Part shown: positions 50,236-59,359 of the stretch, piece by piece
Position numbering within the stretch: position 1 is the first letter of the stretch
Layout of the letters: every line of letters begins with the position of its first letter
Assembly: GCF_030123505.1 (NCBI RefSeq)
Contig: NZ_CP126115.1
Coordinates: 5,284,001-5,348,000 of the forward strand
Source: Neobacillus sp. YX16
GTDB taxonomy: Bacteria; Bacillota; Bacilli; Bacillales; Cytobacillaceae
Length of the DNA: 64,000 nucleotides
Direction: 5' to 3'
Made by a program: the position numbers and the translations under genes
The notes under the pieces: generated by a model
Told to the model about the DNA's origin: nothing
What the model saw: only the letters and a program-made list of their open reading frames with translations
The model's database searches: none

Positions 50236-53200
50236 TTATTTCCCACGGTCAATAATGCTATACATTACAGGGATGACGAACAGGGTTAATAGTGTGCTAC
50301 TGATCATTCCTCCTATGACGGTTATTCCCATGGGTTGGTTGATTTCGGTTCCTTCGCCGATTCCGAGGGCGAGTGGGATGAGTCCAAGGATGGTGGTGAG
50401 GGATGTCATAAAAATTGGTCTTGCCCGGTCTTTTACGGATTCTACAATGGCGTCATAGGAGACCATTCCGCCTTCTTTTTTCTGATTGATAAAATCGACG
50501 ATGACGATGGCATTGTTGACGACAATACCGGCGAGTACAATGACCCCAATGATGACAGTCAGACTAATAGGGCTCAACGTGCTAGTCAAGGCGAGTGCCA
50601 CTCCAATTACCATTAACGGCACGCTAAACATAATCACAAACGGGTACTTGAGAGATTCAAATTGTGCAGCCATTACAATATAGATAAACACAACCGCAAG
50701 AATAACCGCTAGGATCAACTCATTGATGGACGAATCAAGCAATTCCTTCTCACCGCTAAAAACAATCTCCGACTCCTCTGGAAGGTGAAGAGAGTCAATC
50801 TCCTGCTCGATCTTCTTTGATATCGCACCTAAATTAGTGGTTGTTTTATATTTCAAGGTAAACTGCACCGCACCCTGCTGGTTGATTCTTTGAATATCAA
50901 CGGGCCCGGTTTTCACTTCAAACTTTGAAACCTCACCCAAGGTCACATATCCTCCTTTTGGTTTTTTCACCAGGAGACCTTTGAGGTGTTCCAGATTACT
51001 CGTTATCTTCCGGTCATACTGAACAAAAATACTGCGAATTTCACCAGTTTCAGAAACCATCTGCGCGGCCCTAGAACCACGAGTCACATCATTCACAATC
51101 CTTGCAATCTGAGCAGGGACTAAGCCATTTCTCAATGCATCCTCCCGGTCCACACTTATCTGAATTTCATCCACTCTTTCCATCAAATCCGTGGTTAATT
51201 CATTCACTTCTTTTAAGTTTTTCAACCGATTAAAAATTGTATCGACAGACTGGGTTAGTCTTTCTGGATTCGTATCTCTAACACTAAAAGAAAGTATATG
51301 CGGACTAGATCCCGTTGAGGACTGCATAATAAAGGATAGCTCCGCAGTCGGATTCGCTGCCACGGCGCCCTTCACTAACTTGTCTTTTACATCATCAACA
51401 AATTTGAAGGTCGTCCGTTCCCGCTTCTCCAATTCCTTCATTTTAATATAAAGCTCACCCTCATTGGCATTCATTGTACCCCTGAAGGTCCCTTCTTGAG
51501 TGGTGCCAATTAAACTTACGAAGGTATCGACCTCTTGTTCCTTTTTCAATTGGTCCTCAAGGGCTGCAACAACCTTTTCGGTTTCTGTTAATGCAGCCCC
51601 ATTTTCAAGCTTAATCCGAACACTAAAGAATCCCTCATCTGTGCTCGGCAAAAATTGTGTTCCTACTGTCGTCAAGCCAAAAATGCTAATACCAAGACAG
51701 ACGAGGGTGATGATGATAACTGCGCCACGGTGCTGAAGTGACCAGCGCACACCTTTATCAATTCTTTTTATCCAGCTGTTTTTATGCCGCCTATTTATAT
51801 AACTCTTTTTTGGTGCTTTTAATAGCCTGCTCGCAAGCATCGGCACCACTGTCAAAGCCACCACCAGTGACGCGAATAAACTAAAAGAAATCGTCAGTGC
51901 GAATTCAGTAAATAACTCCCCAATCAATCCGGTAATAAAGACCACGGGTATAAAAACGGATACTGTGGTTAAAGTCGACGCAGTGATGGCCGCTCCTACC
52001 TCTTTCGTTCCGTCCTTTGCTGCCACAATTGGTTCTTTTCCCATCGAAAGATGACGGTATATATTTTCAATGACCACAATCGAATTATCGACCAGCATTC
52101 CGATTCCAAGCGCAAGTCCCCCCAGAGTCATAATGTTTAAGGTGAAATCTGCAAAGTACATCAGAACAAACGTAACAATAACCGAATACGGAATCGCAAT
52201 TCCGATAATAAGCGGGCTTTTTATATTTTTTAAAAATAAGAACAATACCGCCATCGCCAATGCCCCGCCTACGAGCAGAGAAGTAGATATATTTCCGATA
52301 GCCATCTGGATAAATTCCCCTTGGTCAAAAAGGATTTCTGATTCAATTCCTTTGTACTTTTCTTTTTCCAGAAGCTTGTCCAGCTGTTTAAGAAACTCCT
52401 TCGAAACCGCCGCCGTATTGGAATCTGATTGTTGCAGCACACTGAGAAGCACCGATGGTTTTTGATTCATCCTCGTAATTGTATGGTCATCCAGTTTCGT
52501 TAATTCAACAGTGCTGATATCCTGAAGCTTTATTTTTTCACCCGTTAATGGATTGGCGCCTACGGTAAGACCCTTAAGGGTTTCAAGAGAACGAATGGAG
52601 CTGATGATTCTGGTTGTAAGCTCCTTCCCTTCTGTTAAAATCGTATCACCCGGCATCGAGATATGATTGGCTTTGATGAGGTCAACAATATCCGATTGAC
52701 TTAGTTGAAGTCTCTTCAGCTGTTCTTGATCCAGTTCAACTCTTACCTCTTGAGCGGAGGCACCTGAAAGGTTAACACTCGCCACCCCGACAACCTTGGC
52801 TAGCTCGAGCTTCAATTGTTCCGCTAGCTCCCTTAATGACGTTTCATCCTTTTCAGAACGCAGTGACAGCTGGATAATCGGAAACATGGCAGGGTCAAAC
52901 TTCAAGAACCGCGGTTTGCCAACATCATCAGAAAGCGGTGTCATATCAAGGCGCTGGAGAACTTCATTTTGAATTTCATCAATATCCGTCGCCCAGGAAA
53001 ATTGCATTAAAATGAAATTCGCACCTTCCCGGGAGGTGGAGGTCATGGTTTTAATCCCAGGCAGTGTGGCCAGATTTTCTTCTAAAGGCTTCGTTACCTT
53101 CTCAACCACCTCCTCAGGACTAGCACCTGGATAAGTAGTAACCACCACTCCTACTGGGGGATTAATCTCCGGAATCAGCTTCATCGGTATATTAAAAAGG

Positions 53201-53283
53201 GAAACACCTCCCATAATCAAAACAAAAAACATCGTAACAAGAGTAAAAATCGGCCGCCTAATCGAAAAATCACTAATCCACAT
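50236..53283 (-). CDS. RND family exporter (SwrC/YerP-like)
   Basis: 1015 residues with the HAE1/AcrB fold: TM1 at the N terminus (RRPIFTLVTMFFVLIMGGVS), two large periplasmic-type loops (extracytoplasmic here), and two six-helix bundles with the proton-relay residues in GLALGIGMLVDNSIVVIENI and GVIVLAGIVVNNAIVIVDFI. The closest Bacillus model is SwrC/YerP, needed for surfactin self-resistance and swarming, but the true cargo here is not shown. There is no membrane-fusion or outer-membrane partner, as expected in Gram-positives. AAGGGG lies upstream of the ATG at 53283. The longest frame starts one codon earlier at a TTG. Confidence 0.9.
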   Translation of the reverse strand: MWISDFSIRRPIFTLVTMFFVLIMGGVSLFNIPMKLIPEINPPVGVVVTTYPGASPEEVVEKVTKPLEENLATLPGIKTMTSTSREGANFILMQFSWATDIDEIQNEVLQRLDMTPLSDDVGKPRFLKFDPAMFPIIQLSLRSEKDETSLRELAEQLKLELAKVVGVASVNLSGASAQEVRVELDQEQLKRLQLSQSDIVDLIKANHISMPGDTILTEGKELTTRIISSIRSLETLKGLTVGANPLTGEKIKLQDISTVELTKLDDHTITRMNQKPSVLLSVLQQSDSNTAAVSKEFLKQLDKLLEKEKYKGIESEILFDQGEFIQMAIGNISTSLLVGGALAMAVLFLFLKNIKSPLIIGIAIPYSVIVTFVLMYFADFTLNIMTLGGLALGIGMLVDNSIVVIENIYRHLSMGKEPIVAAKDGTKEVGAAITASTLTTVSVFIPVVFITGLIGELFTEFALTISFSLFASLVVALTVVPMLASRLLKAPKKSYINRRHKNSWIKRIDKGVRWSLQHRGAVIIITLVCLGISIFGLTTVGTQFLPSTDEGFFSVRIKLENGAALTETEKVVAALEDQLKKEQEVDTFVSLIGTTQEGTFRGTMNANEGELYIKMKELEKRERTTFKFVDDVKDKLVKGAVAANPTAELSFIMQSSTGSSPHILSFSVRDTNPERLTQSVDTIFNRLKNLKEVNELTTDLMERVDEIQISVDREDALRNGLVPAQIARIVNDVTRGSRAAQMVSETGEIRSIFVQYDRKITSNLEHLKGLLVKKPKGGYVTLGEVSKFEVKTGPVDIQRINQQGAVQFTLKYKTTTNLGAISKKIEQEIDSLHLPEESEIVFSGEKELLDSSINELILAVILAVVFIYIVMAAQFESLKYPFVIMFSVPLMVIGVALALTSTLSPISLTVIIGVIVLAGIVVNNAIVIVDFINQKKEGGMVSYDAIVESVKDRARPIFMTSLTTILGLIPLALGIGEGTEINQPMGITVIGGMISSTLLTLFVIPVMYSIIDRGK

Positions 53284-53374
53284 CAAAACGCCCCTTCCAC
53301 CAAGAAAAAAAAATCATCTATACCTATCATTATTTTCCAACCTTACTAAAATAAACATTATTCAGTGCCCTTTC

Positions 53375-53424
53375 GGTGCCTGTCTCCACTAATGTACAAA
53401 TGTCCTCCTAGGGTGGACACTTTG
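53375..53424 (-). repeat. REP-like element 13 (degenerate)
   Basis: CGGTGCCTGTCTCCACTA, then GTCCTCCTAGGGTGGACAC and CTGCCTGTGA. It is a mutated type A copy in reverse, located between the RND gene and the 97-aa gene. Confidence 0.6.
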
Positions 53425-53456
53425 CTGCCTGTGATAGTTTTCGAGGCACAAAAATA

Positions 53457-53484
53457 AAGAGAAGTGCAGGTTTGCACTTCTCTA
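53457..53484 (-). terminator. Intrinsic terminator of the 97-aa gene
   Basis: AGAGAAGTGC/GCACTTCTCT with a T-rich tail (TTATTTTTG) on the minus strand. Confidence 0.8.
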
Positions 53485-53510
53485 TGGCTGCGCCTGCTTA
53501 AACAGGCAGA

Positions 53511-53804
53511 TTACAGTTTCCATTTTGGAAAGTCTTTTACTTTTTGTTTTTCATACTCTGTCATTCTAGAATACGAGTGTGACAATTTTGAAAGGATGTA
53601 CCCCTGAGGGCTTGCGGTTTCGTCCTGATCATTAACCTCTTGTAGTTTAATATTCGTAAACATAATGGCTATTTGAGCTAAACTCTCGATTGTGTCCATC
53701 AATTCAGGGTTGTCATTGTAATTTTTCTTGGCAATTGCATAAACAGTATCCAGTCTGCTCCTAATGTGCTTTAGTGTTTCAGCGTCAAATTGGTCTTTTT
53801 TCAT
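53511..53804 (-). CDS. Hypothetical protein, 97 aa
   Basis: 97 residues, all helical and soluble, rich in charged residues (FDAETLKHIRSRLDTVYAIA, then MTEYEKQKVKDFPKWKL). No motif I can name. AGGGGTGA lies 7 nt before the ATG. It has its own terminator and probably its own promoter in the AT-rich 180-bp region before the GNAT gene terminator. Confidence 0.65.
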   Translation of the reverse strand: MKKDQFDAETLKHIRSRLDTVYAIAKKNYNDNPELMDTIESLAQIAIMFTNIKLQEVNDQDETASPQGYILSKLSHSYSRMTEYEKQKVKDFPKWKL

Positions 53805-53928
53805 TACATTTCACCCCTTATTAATAAAGCATATGGAACTTTAGCGTATATGGAACGTAATAAAATAAATAAATATAAATAGGTATAAAACTGGTTTTAC
53901 TTAAAAATTATTATTTTGCATCAAAAAA

Positions 53929-53964
53929 AGGCATTTTTTCCAACTATTTATTAGAAAAAACGCC
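53929..53964. terminator. Terminator of the double-GNAT gene
   Basis: AGGCATTTTTTC/GAAAAAACGCCT with a 12-nt loop and flanking A/T-runs, 24 bp past the stop at 53988. Confidence 0.75.
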
Positions 53965-53987
53965 TATACGAAACTTACATTGATCAT

Positions 53988-54881
53988 TTATAAAAAATAT
54001 TGGTAACAGACAACGGCCTCTATCTGTTTAAAACCTTCCTGTATATATAGAGCCTGTGCCCGCTCATTCTCCCCGTTCACACTAAGGATTGTTCGTTTAT
54101 AACCTTTTTCTTTGGCAAACTGCAAGGCAGCCCTCAGCAGGATTCTTCCTAAGCCGCGTCCTTGGTACTCAGGGGTGACCGCAACCGGTCCTATATTCAT
54201 GATAGGGTCATTTTCATATTCATCATCCGCTCCTCTAATCACTCCTACAGGTTTCCCCTGATGGAACAGGAGCATCATACCCCCTTCAAGGTAATCATCA
54301 TCGTTCAGCAGTTTTGTTACACCTTCCGTTGTAATCGGTGTTTCACTACCTTTAAGAGTCGCAAAAGCTGCATTTCGTACCTTTGACCAATTTTCTTCAT
54401 CCAGTCCCCGCTGAAAAGACCTTAGTTCATAACCTTCCGGAAGCTTGATTTCAGGTACATTTAGGTCCTCCCTCAAAAGGACAAACGCATATCTTTCCAA
54501 AGAAAATTTCAAGCCCTCAATCATTTCTATCAATACTTTATTAGTAACTGGAATAAACAGAAAAACTTTATCTAGGTCGGTCGTATGTTTTAAAACTGCC
54601 TGTAGCAGCTGCTGATAGCATAGAATGTCTTCGATTTCTGAATGAATGATTCGAAAACGCGCTCTTTTACCAAGTTTATGATATTCATCCATAACCAGTG
54701 ATACAGCTCCTAGGATCTCCCCCTGATGATTTGTAAGTATATATGTAGGGGCTTCCCCACTAACCTGAAAATCTCGTAATTCAAAATCATACAAATAAGA
54801 GTCATCTAACTCCATCCGATGCTTCTTACAATAAGCTACAAAGTCATGAACCCTATCTTTTTCTAACGCTACAACCTTCAT
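53988..54881 (-). CDS. GNAT N-acetyltransferase, two-domain
   Basis: 297 residues. The C-terminal domain has a clear acetyl-CoA motif A (NIGPVAVTPEYQGRGLGRIL) and motif B (LSVNGENERAQALYIQEGF). The N-terminal half is a degenerate GNAT repeat (YILTNHQGEILGAVSLVMDE), an arrangement also seen in mycothiol-synthase-like proteins. The substrate is unknown. It is monocistronic, with a REP-like half-element 17 bp upstream of the start. GGGGGTTG precedes the ATG at 54881. Confidence 0.85.
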   Translation of the reverse strand: MKVVALEKDRVHDFVAYCKKHRMELDDSYLYDFELRDFQVSGEAPTYILTNHQGEILGAVSLVMDEYHKLGKRARFRIIHSEIEDILCYQQLLQAVLKHTTDLDKVFLFIPVTNKVLIEMIEGLKFSLERYAFVLLREDLNVPEIKLPEGYELRSFQRGLDEENWSKVRNAAFATLKGSETPITTEGVTKLLNDDDYLEGGMMLLFHQGKPVGVIRGADDEYENDPIMNIGPVAVTPEYQGRGLGRILLRAALQFAKEKGYKRTILSVNGENERAQALYIQEGFKQIEAVVCYQYFL

Positions 54882-54897
54882 TATTCAACCCCCTAGC

Positions 54898-54910
54898 GGT
54901 GCCTGTCACC
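54898..54910 (-). repeat. REP-like element 14 (core only)
   Basis: GGTGCCTGTCACC, the core 13-mer alone, 17 bp upstream of the GNAT start and 88 bp before the VanZ start. Confidence 0.7.
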
Positions 54911-54997
54911 GTTTATGCAAATTATACCATTTATGCATTTATGTATGAATCCTCCTGTTACCGCCCGAACTGTGGTGAAAAGGGGGGAGTGAACAAA

Positions 54998-55420
54998 TTG
55001 CGAAGTTTTGTTATTTTCGTATGGTGTGTGGCCATTTTAACCTTTACTTGTACCGCCAGCTTTCATGATTTAATCCACTTTGGTGTGCTAAGTTTTCAAT
55101 GGGATAATCAGCCAATGTTTTCTGAATTCCTTTCCCCATTCCCTTCTAACATTAGTCAAAGCTTGATAATTCAAAAACTCGGTCATATAGTAGCTTTTCA
55201 TATTCTTACTTTACTAGTATTGATGAAATTGAGATCGATACCCATCATTCTGATTATGACTGCCTCCTTTGCCGCTCTAACTGAATTTCTTCAATTATAT
55301 TTTAGCCGTGGCGGCAGATTGTTTGATATAGGAATTGATCTTATCGGTATCTTGGCTGCTTTAGGGCTGGCAGCACTCTTCAAATCAAAACAATCCAAAC
55401 AAATCAATTTAGATAATTAA
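54998..55420 (+). CDS. VanZ family membrane protein
   Basis: 140 residues and four membrane helices with the VanZ pattern: FGVLSFQWDNQP, KLGHIVAFHILTLLVL and AALTEFLQLYFSRGGRLFDIG, the latter carrying the conserved E and the R-x-x-D block. VanZ-like proteins are linked to teicoplanin resistance or lipoteichoic/lipid modification in Firmicutes, with no proven reaction. The frame extends upstream to 54899 without a ribosome-binding site. GGGGGGAG lies 8 nt before the TTG at 54998, and the GTG at 54989 is an alternative that overlaps it. Confidence 0.82.
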   Translation: MRSFVIFVWCVAILTFTCTASFHDLIHFGVLSFQWDNQPMFSEFLSPFPSNISQSLIIQKLGHIVAFHILTLLVLMKLRSIPIILIMTASFAALTEFLQLYFSRGGRLFDIGIDLIGILAALGLAALFKSKQSKQINLDN

Positions 55421-55503
55421 GCAGAAAGATGGAAAAAGGATTTTCGGCTCAGCATATGCATTTGCCAAAAACCCTTTAGTAATAAAGAACAATACACACT
55501 AAC

Positions 55504-55558
55504 TGTCCACCTCACACGGACAAAAGCGGTGATTTGTCCACGAGTGGTGACAGGCACC
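55504..55558 (+). repeat. REP-like element 15 (type B)
   Basis: CTGTCCACCTCACACGGACA, then TTTGTCCACGAGTGGTGACA and GGCACC, with AAAAGCGGTGA between. It is downstream of VanZ. Confidence 0.9.
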
Positions 55559-55576
55559 ATCTTCGGAGGCACCCAT

Positions 55577-56215
55577 CTATTCTACGACGGTGACGATTAG
55601 GTCATTTATCAGCCATACGGAGGCATCAAACCGTACCACAGTGTAGGTGTTCTTGAAGTTTTTGATTTCTTCTCTTCCTTCTTTTCCATAATGAATGGAA
55701 TAGGCCTCTTGGACGGTGACTTCGTAGGTATCTTCTCCTGATTTAACTGGGGTTCCAATTTGGTATTGGATGATTTTCTCTGTGATTTGCCTTTCGTACA
55801 TGTCTAACACATAATCGATTTGCTCCTCGTACAACTGGCTTTCAGGATCAAGCAGGTGTGAAATATAGACGAACGCCCCATCATTTACTGCTTTTTCAAA
55901 ATTAACAAGATACTCCTCCATCAGGAAAATAACAGCGTTCTGATCAGCATCCTCATTTAAACCACTTGAATTGTCCCCTTGAGGAAAAGGTTCTCCTGGT
56001 GCCGGCCCTCCTTCCCTAGGAACTTCAATGACAGGAATCTTTGTAGGGTCTTCCACCTTTGGTTGATCATTAGAATAGTTAACAACAGGCGGTGGAGTTC
56101 CATTGCCACCCCCTGATACAACAATCTCCTCTTCATCATCACTGCATCCAGCTAAAAAGAGCAAGACTAACACAATAAGAAAAAAAAATATGGAGTAATT
56201 TTTCATGGTTTTCAC
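55577..56215 (-). CDS. Lipoprotein with NTF2/TcaA-like C-terminal domain
   Basis: 212 residues. The signal peptide has lipobox LAGC (C24), an acidic/Pro-rich linker follows (~25-85, GGGNGTPPPVVNYSND), and a C-terminal domain of ~120 residues is NTF2-like (FLMEEYLVNFEKAVNDGAFV, SGEDTYEVTVQEAYSIHYG, VVRFDASVWLINDLIVTVV) as in TcaA/YvbJ proteins. It is probably an extracytoplasmic wall-stress or binding protein. GGGGTGAA precedes the ATG. It is monocistronic with no obvious terminator hairpin; the REP-like copy 15 lies just beyond the stop. Confidence 0.8.
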   Translation of the reverse strand: MKTMKNYSIFFFLIVLVLLFLAGCSDDEEEIVVSGGGNGTPPPVVNYSNDQPKVEDPTKIPVIEVPREGGPAPGEPFPQGDNSSGLNEDADQNAVIFLMEEYLVNFEKAVNDGAFVYISHLLDPESQLYEEQIDYVLDMYERQITEKIIQYQIGTPVKSGEDTYEVTVQEAYSIHYGKEGREEIKNFKNTYTVVRFDASVWLINDLIVTVVE

Positions 56216-56329
56216 CCCAATATATTCAATATCTACCCACTAAATTTAGTAGCCATACTCCTCCCTCCATCATTCTATTCCCAGGACAAGACCATGTATT
56301 CTGCATTTCGAAGAAATGCATCTTCAACA

Positions 56330-56384
56330 CTGTCCACCCCACACGGACAAAAATGCTAATTTGTCCACGAGCGGTGACAGGCAC
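56330..56384 (+). repeat. REP-like element 16 (type B)
   Basis: CTGTCCACCCCACACGGACA, then TTTGTCCACGAGCGGTGACA and GGCAC, between the lipoprotein and alaR. It differs from element 15 at only a few positions. Confidence 0.9.
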
Positions 56385-56467
56385 AATCCAACAGAAAATA
56401 TTTTATTTATTCTAACTATGCTGTATTATAGTAATATTAAATTTGAACGTTTTGAGGAGGATATTGT

Positions 56468-56971
56468 ATGAGGTTGTCTGGTGAGGAGTTAGAGGTACTA
56501 TCGATTCTCGAGGAGAATCATCGGATTTCTGTAGCTGATATTGCGTTGATGGTGAATTTGAGTGTGGAGGATGTTACGGCGGTCATTAAGAAGTTAGAGG
56601 ATGAGAAGATCATTGTGAGTTATCCGGCTTTGATTGATTGGAGTAAGGTGGCTGGCAAGGAAAACATTGTTGCGATGATTGATGTTAAGGTGACACCTAA
56701 ACGAGGGGTTGGTTTCGATGAAGTAGCGGAAAGAATTTACCGCTTTCCTGAGGTGACCTCTCTCTATCTTATGTCCGGAGCCTATGATTTATCGATAACC
56801 ATTGAAGGAAAAACAATGGGTGAAATCGCTAGCTTTGTATCCGAAAAGCTGTCAACGATCGATAATGTTATTTCTACCACCACGCATTTCATGTTGAAAA
56901 AATACAAACATGATGGCGTCATCTTTGGCGAAAGCAATGACAAAGACCACCGGATGGTGGTATCACCATGA
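56468..56971 (+). CDS. alaR: Lrp/AsnC-type regulator AlaR
   Basis: 167 residues. An N-terminal winged helix-turn-helix (~5-55, ISVADIALMVNLSVEDVTAV) is followed by an AsnC/RAM ligand-binding domain (~70-150, MIDVKVTPKRGVGFDEVAER, SLYLMSGAYDLSITIEG). Paired by a 4-bp overlap with a class I aminotransferase, it reproduces the alaR-alaT (yugG-yugH) pair of Bacillus subtilis, where AlaR controls alanine transaminase. The symbol rests on family plus synteny. GAGGAGG lies 8 nt before the ATG. Confidence 0.87.
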   Translation: MRLSGEELEVLSILEENHRISVADIALMVNLSVEDVTAVIKKLEDEKIIVSYPALIDWSKVAGKENIVAMIDVKVTPKRGVGFDEVAERIYRFPEVTSLYLMSGAYDLSITIEGKTMGEIASFVSEKLSTIDNVISTTTHFMLKKYKHDGVIFGESNDKDHRMVVSP

Positions 56972-58179
56972 TGAAAGAACATCAACACTATTTATCGGAT
57001 ATGGTGAAAGAACTTAAACCATCTGGAATAAGGAAGTTCTTTGACCTGGCAGCTTCCATTAAAGGAGTCATTTCTTTAGGTGTCGGCGAGCCGGACTTTA
57101 TTACCCCGTGGAGCATTCGGGAAGCAGCCATCCTCTCTTTAGAAGAAGGCTATACTTCCTATACGGCCAATCCCGGTTTACTAGAACTAAGACAGGAAAT
57201 ATCAGCCTACTTATATAGGCGATTTGGTGTGCAGTACAATCCTGTCGACCAAGTAATCGTGACCGCGGGTGCAAGCCAGGCGATTGACCTAACCTTCCGT
57301 GCGATATTAAACCCAGGAGACGAAGTATTAATTATTGAACCTGCTTTCGTTTCTTATGCACCTTTAGTCACCTTGGCAGGTGGAAAACCGATTCCGGTTT
57401 CAACACACCACAGCAATGGTTTTAAGCTGACACCGGAACAAATCGAAAACGCAATTACCAGTCGAACGAAAGCAATCCTGCTGTGTTCTCCAAATAATCC
57501 GACTGGTACATATTTGAACAAGGAAGAACTTACAAAACTTGCTGCTGTTATCGAAAAGCATGACCTGCTAGTCGTTTCTGATGAAATCTATGCAGAATTA
57601 ACCTATGATGAAGAATATACTAGCTTCGCCTCCATTGAAGGTATGTATGAACGAACCATTTTAATCAACGGCTTCTCGAAAGGATTTGCGATGACTGGCT
57701 GGCGGCTGGGTTTCTTAGCAGCCCCATCATCATTTACAGAACAAATGGTAAAAATTTTACAATATACAACCATGTGCGCACCACATATGCTTCAGCATGG
57801 TGCCATTGAGGCGTTACGAAATACGTATCACGAAGTAGAAAGTATGAGAAGAAGCTACCGCAGAAGACGGAATTACATTGTCCAATCATTAAACAACATC
57901 GGGTTGGAATGCCATACTCCAGGCGGTGCATTCTATGTCTTTCCTTCTATTAAAAGTACCGGCATGACCTCTGAACAATTCGCAGAAGAGCTTTTACTAG
58001 CTGAAAAGGTAGCCGTCGTTCCGGGAAGTGCCTTTGGCGAGAGTGGCGAAGGCTATGTAAGATGCTCCTATGCCACTTCTTTGGAACAGCTTCAAGAAGC
58101 GGTAAAACGCATCGAACGGTTCATGAACTCATTGGAACTGAAGGGAAATCGTGCCGAAGAGCTATATTCTAATAACTAA
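56968..58179 (+). CDS. alaT: Alanine transaminase AlaT (class I aminotransferase)
   Basis: 403 residues of fold-type I. Visible features are GVGEPDFITPWSIREAA, AGASQAIDLTFRA, CSPNNPTGTYL, the PLP lysine in INGFSKGFAMTGWRLGF (SKGF...WRLG) and the C-terminal VRCSYATSLEQL. It converts pyruvate and glutamate to alanine and 2-oxoglutarate in the AlaT role. Its start lies inside the end of alaR (ATGA overlap), so translation is coupled. Family-level similarity alone would also allow other substrates, since PatA and YugH proteins overlap in sequence. Confidence 0.87.
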   Translation: MMKEHQHYLSDMVKELKPSGIRKFFDLAASIKGVISLGVGEPDFITPWSIREAAILSLEEGYTSYTANPGLLELRQEISAYLYRRFGVQYNPVDQVIVTAGASQAIDLTFRAILNPGDEVLIIEPAFVSYAPLVTLAGGKPIPVSTHHSNGFKLTPEQIENAITSRTKAILLCSPNNPTGTYLNKEELTKLAAVIEKHDLLVVSDEIYAELTYDEEYTSFASIEGMYERTILINGFSKGFAMTGWRLGFLAAPSSFTEQMVKILQYTTMCAPHMLQHGAIEALRNTYHEVESMRRSYRRRRNYIVQSLNNIGLECHTPGGAFYVFPSIKSTGMTSEQFAEELLLAEKVAVVPGSAFGESGEGYVRCSYATSLEQLQEAVKRIERFMNSLELKGNRAEELYSNN

Positions 58180-58185
58180 AGATAG

Positions 58186-58231
58186 GAAAAAACGTCAACC
58201 CTTATTCAATAAAAAGGGCTTGACGTTTTTT
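58186..58231 (+). terminator. Intrinsic terminator of the alaR-alaT operon
   Basis: AAAAACGTCAACCC/GGGCTTGACGTTTTT with one mismatch and a T-run. Confidence 0.9.
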
Positions 58232-58344
58232 GTATGGAACTGGAGAGTTTTGTTAGTGTCTGGGAACCACATTTATGATAAGATTATTTAGATTTATTTC
58301 ACTAAAAAAAGCATCACCCATATATGGTAGAAAAGAGGAAAGAA

Positions 58345-59253
58345 ATGAACCAGCAAGATAATTCCCGCTCTATTGTCTTACCGCTCACCATTTCGATTAT
58401 TGCGATATCATTTTCTGCAATCTTTGTAAAATGGTCAGATGCACCTGCTTCGATTTTAAGTATGTACCGTATGATGTTTGCAAGTCTTTTAATGCTTCCA
58501 ATCGTTTGGAAGAACCGTGAAGAATTTAAAAAAATAACAAGCACAGATTGGATCTTTTTATTTTTTTCAGGTCTCTTTTTAGCATTACATTTTGTCCTTT
58601 GGTTCGGTTCGTTAAAATTAACAACCGTTGCAAGTTCAACGATTATCCTCGCGCTTCAGCCAATTGTCTCCCTGGTCGGCGGTTACTTCCTATTTAAGGA
58701 ACGCACCACTCCTTCCGCACTGATGACAATGGGAATTGCGATTATTGGGGCGATGATGATTGGCTGGGGTGATTTTGCTTTAAGTCAGGACGCCATCCTC
58801 GGGGATATCCTTTCCTTTTTAAGCGTCATCGCGGTAGTTGGCTACTTAATGATTGGCCAAAGCATTGTGAAAAAAGTATCCCACTGGATTTATAGCTTTT
58901 GTGTGTTTTTCATTGCAACGATTATTCTATCAATCTATAACCTAAGTACAAGTGTTGATTTTGGCGGTTATCCAGCCAAGGAATGGGGAATATTCCTTTT
59001 ACTTGCTACCGTTCCAACAATCAGCCATATCATCAATAACTGGCTCTTAAACTATGTCAATGCGACCACCATTTCAATGAGTATTTTAGGAGAACCTGTA
59101 GGTGCAACGATATTAGCAGTTTTGATGCTCGGTGAACAACTTGCCAACTGGCAAATAGCCGGCGGAATGCTCGTTCTCCTCGGTGTCTTCTTCTTCTTAA
59201 TGCAGCAGCAAAAAAAGTTTCAAATAAAAGGGACCGTAAAAAGCGGGACTTAA
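58345..59253 (+). CDS. EamA/DMT superfamily transporter
   Basis: 302 residues with ten hydrophobic helices and two EamA halves (IIAISFSAIFVKWSDAPASI, ASSTIILALQPIVSLVGGYF in the first; TTISMSILGEPVGATILAVL in the second). Drug/metabolite transporters of this kind export amino acids, nucleosides or unknown metabolites. The position after the alanine transaminase operon suggests, but does not prove, an amino-acid link. The frame extends to 58324 but AGAGGAAA is 3 nt before the ATG at 58345, which begins MNQQDNSRS. No terminator hairpin is visible after it. Confidence 0.85.
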   Translation: MNQQDNSRSIVLPLTISIIAISFSAIFVKWSDAPASILSMYRMMFASLLMLPIVWKNREEFKKITSTDWIFLFFSGLFLALHFVLWFGSLKLTTVASSTIILALQPIVSLVGGYFLFKERTTPSALMTMGIAIIGAMMIGWGDFALSQDAILGDILSFLSVIAVVGYLMIGQSIVKKVSHWIYSFCVFFIATIILSIYNLSTSVDFGGYPAKEWGIFLLLATVPTISHIINNWLLNYVNATTISMSILGEPVGATILAVLMLGEQLANWQIAGGMLVLLGVFFFLMQQQKKFQIKGTVKSGT

Positions 59254-59359
59254 AGGGAACCTCCATCCGGGGGTTTTCTGTTTATACAGGCTGATGTCCG
59301 TCGACATCCCCCTCTTCTCCTCATAATATAGGGAGAAACGTAATAATGGAGGAGATGAA

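Noticed and set aside
50236..53283. Tripartite RND efflux operon
   Set aside because: No adaptor or outer-membrane gene adjacent; Gram-positive RND exporters of this type work alone.
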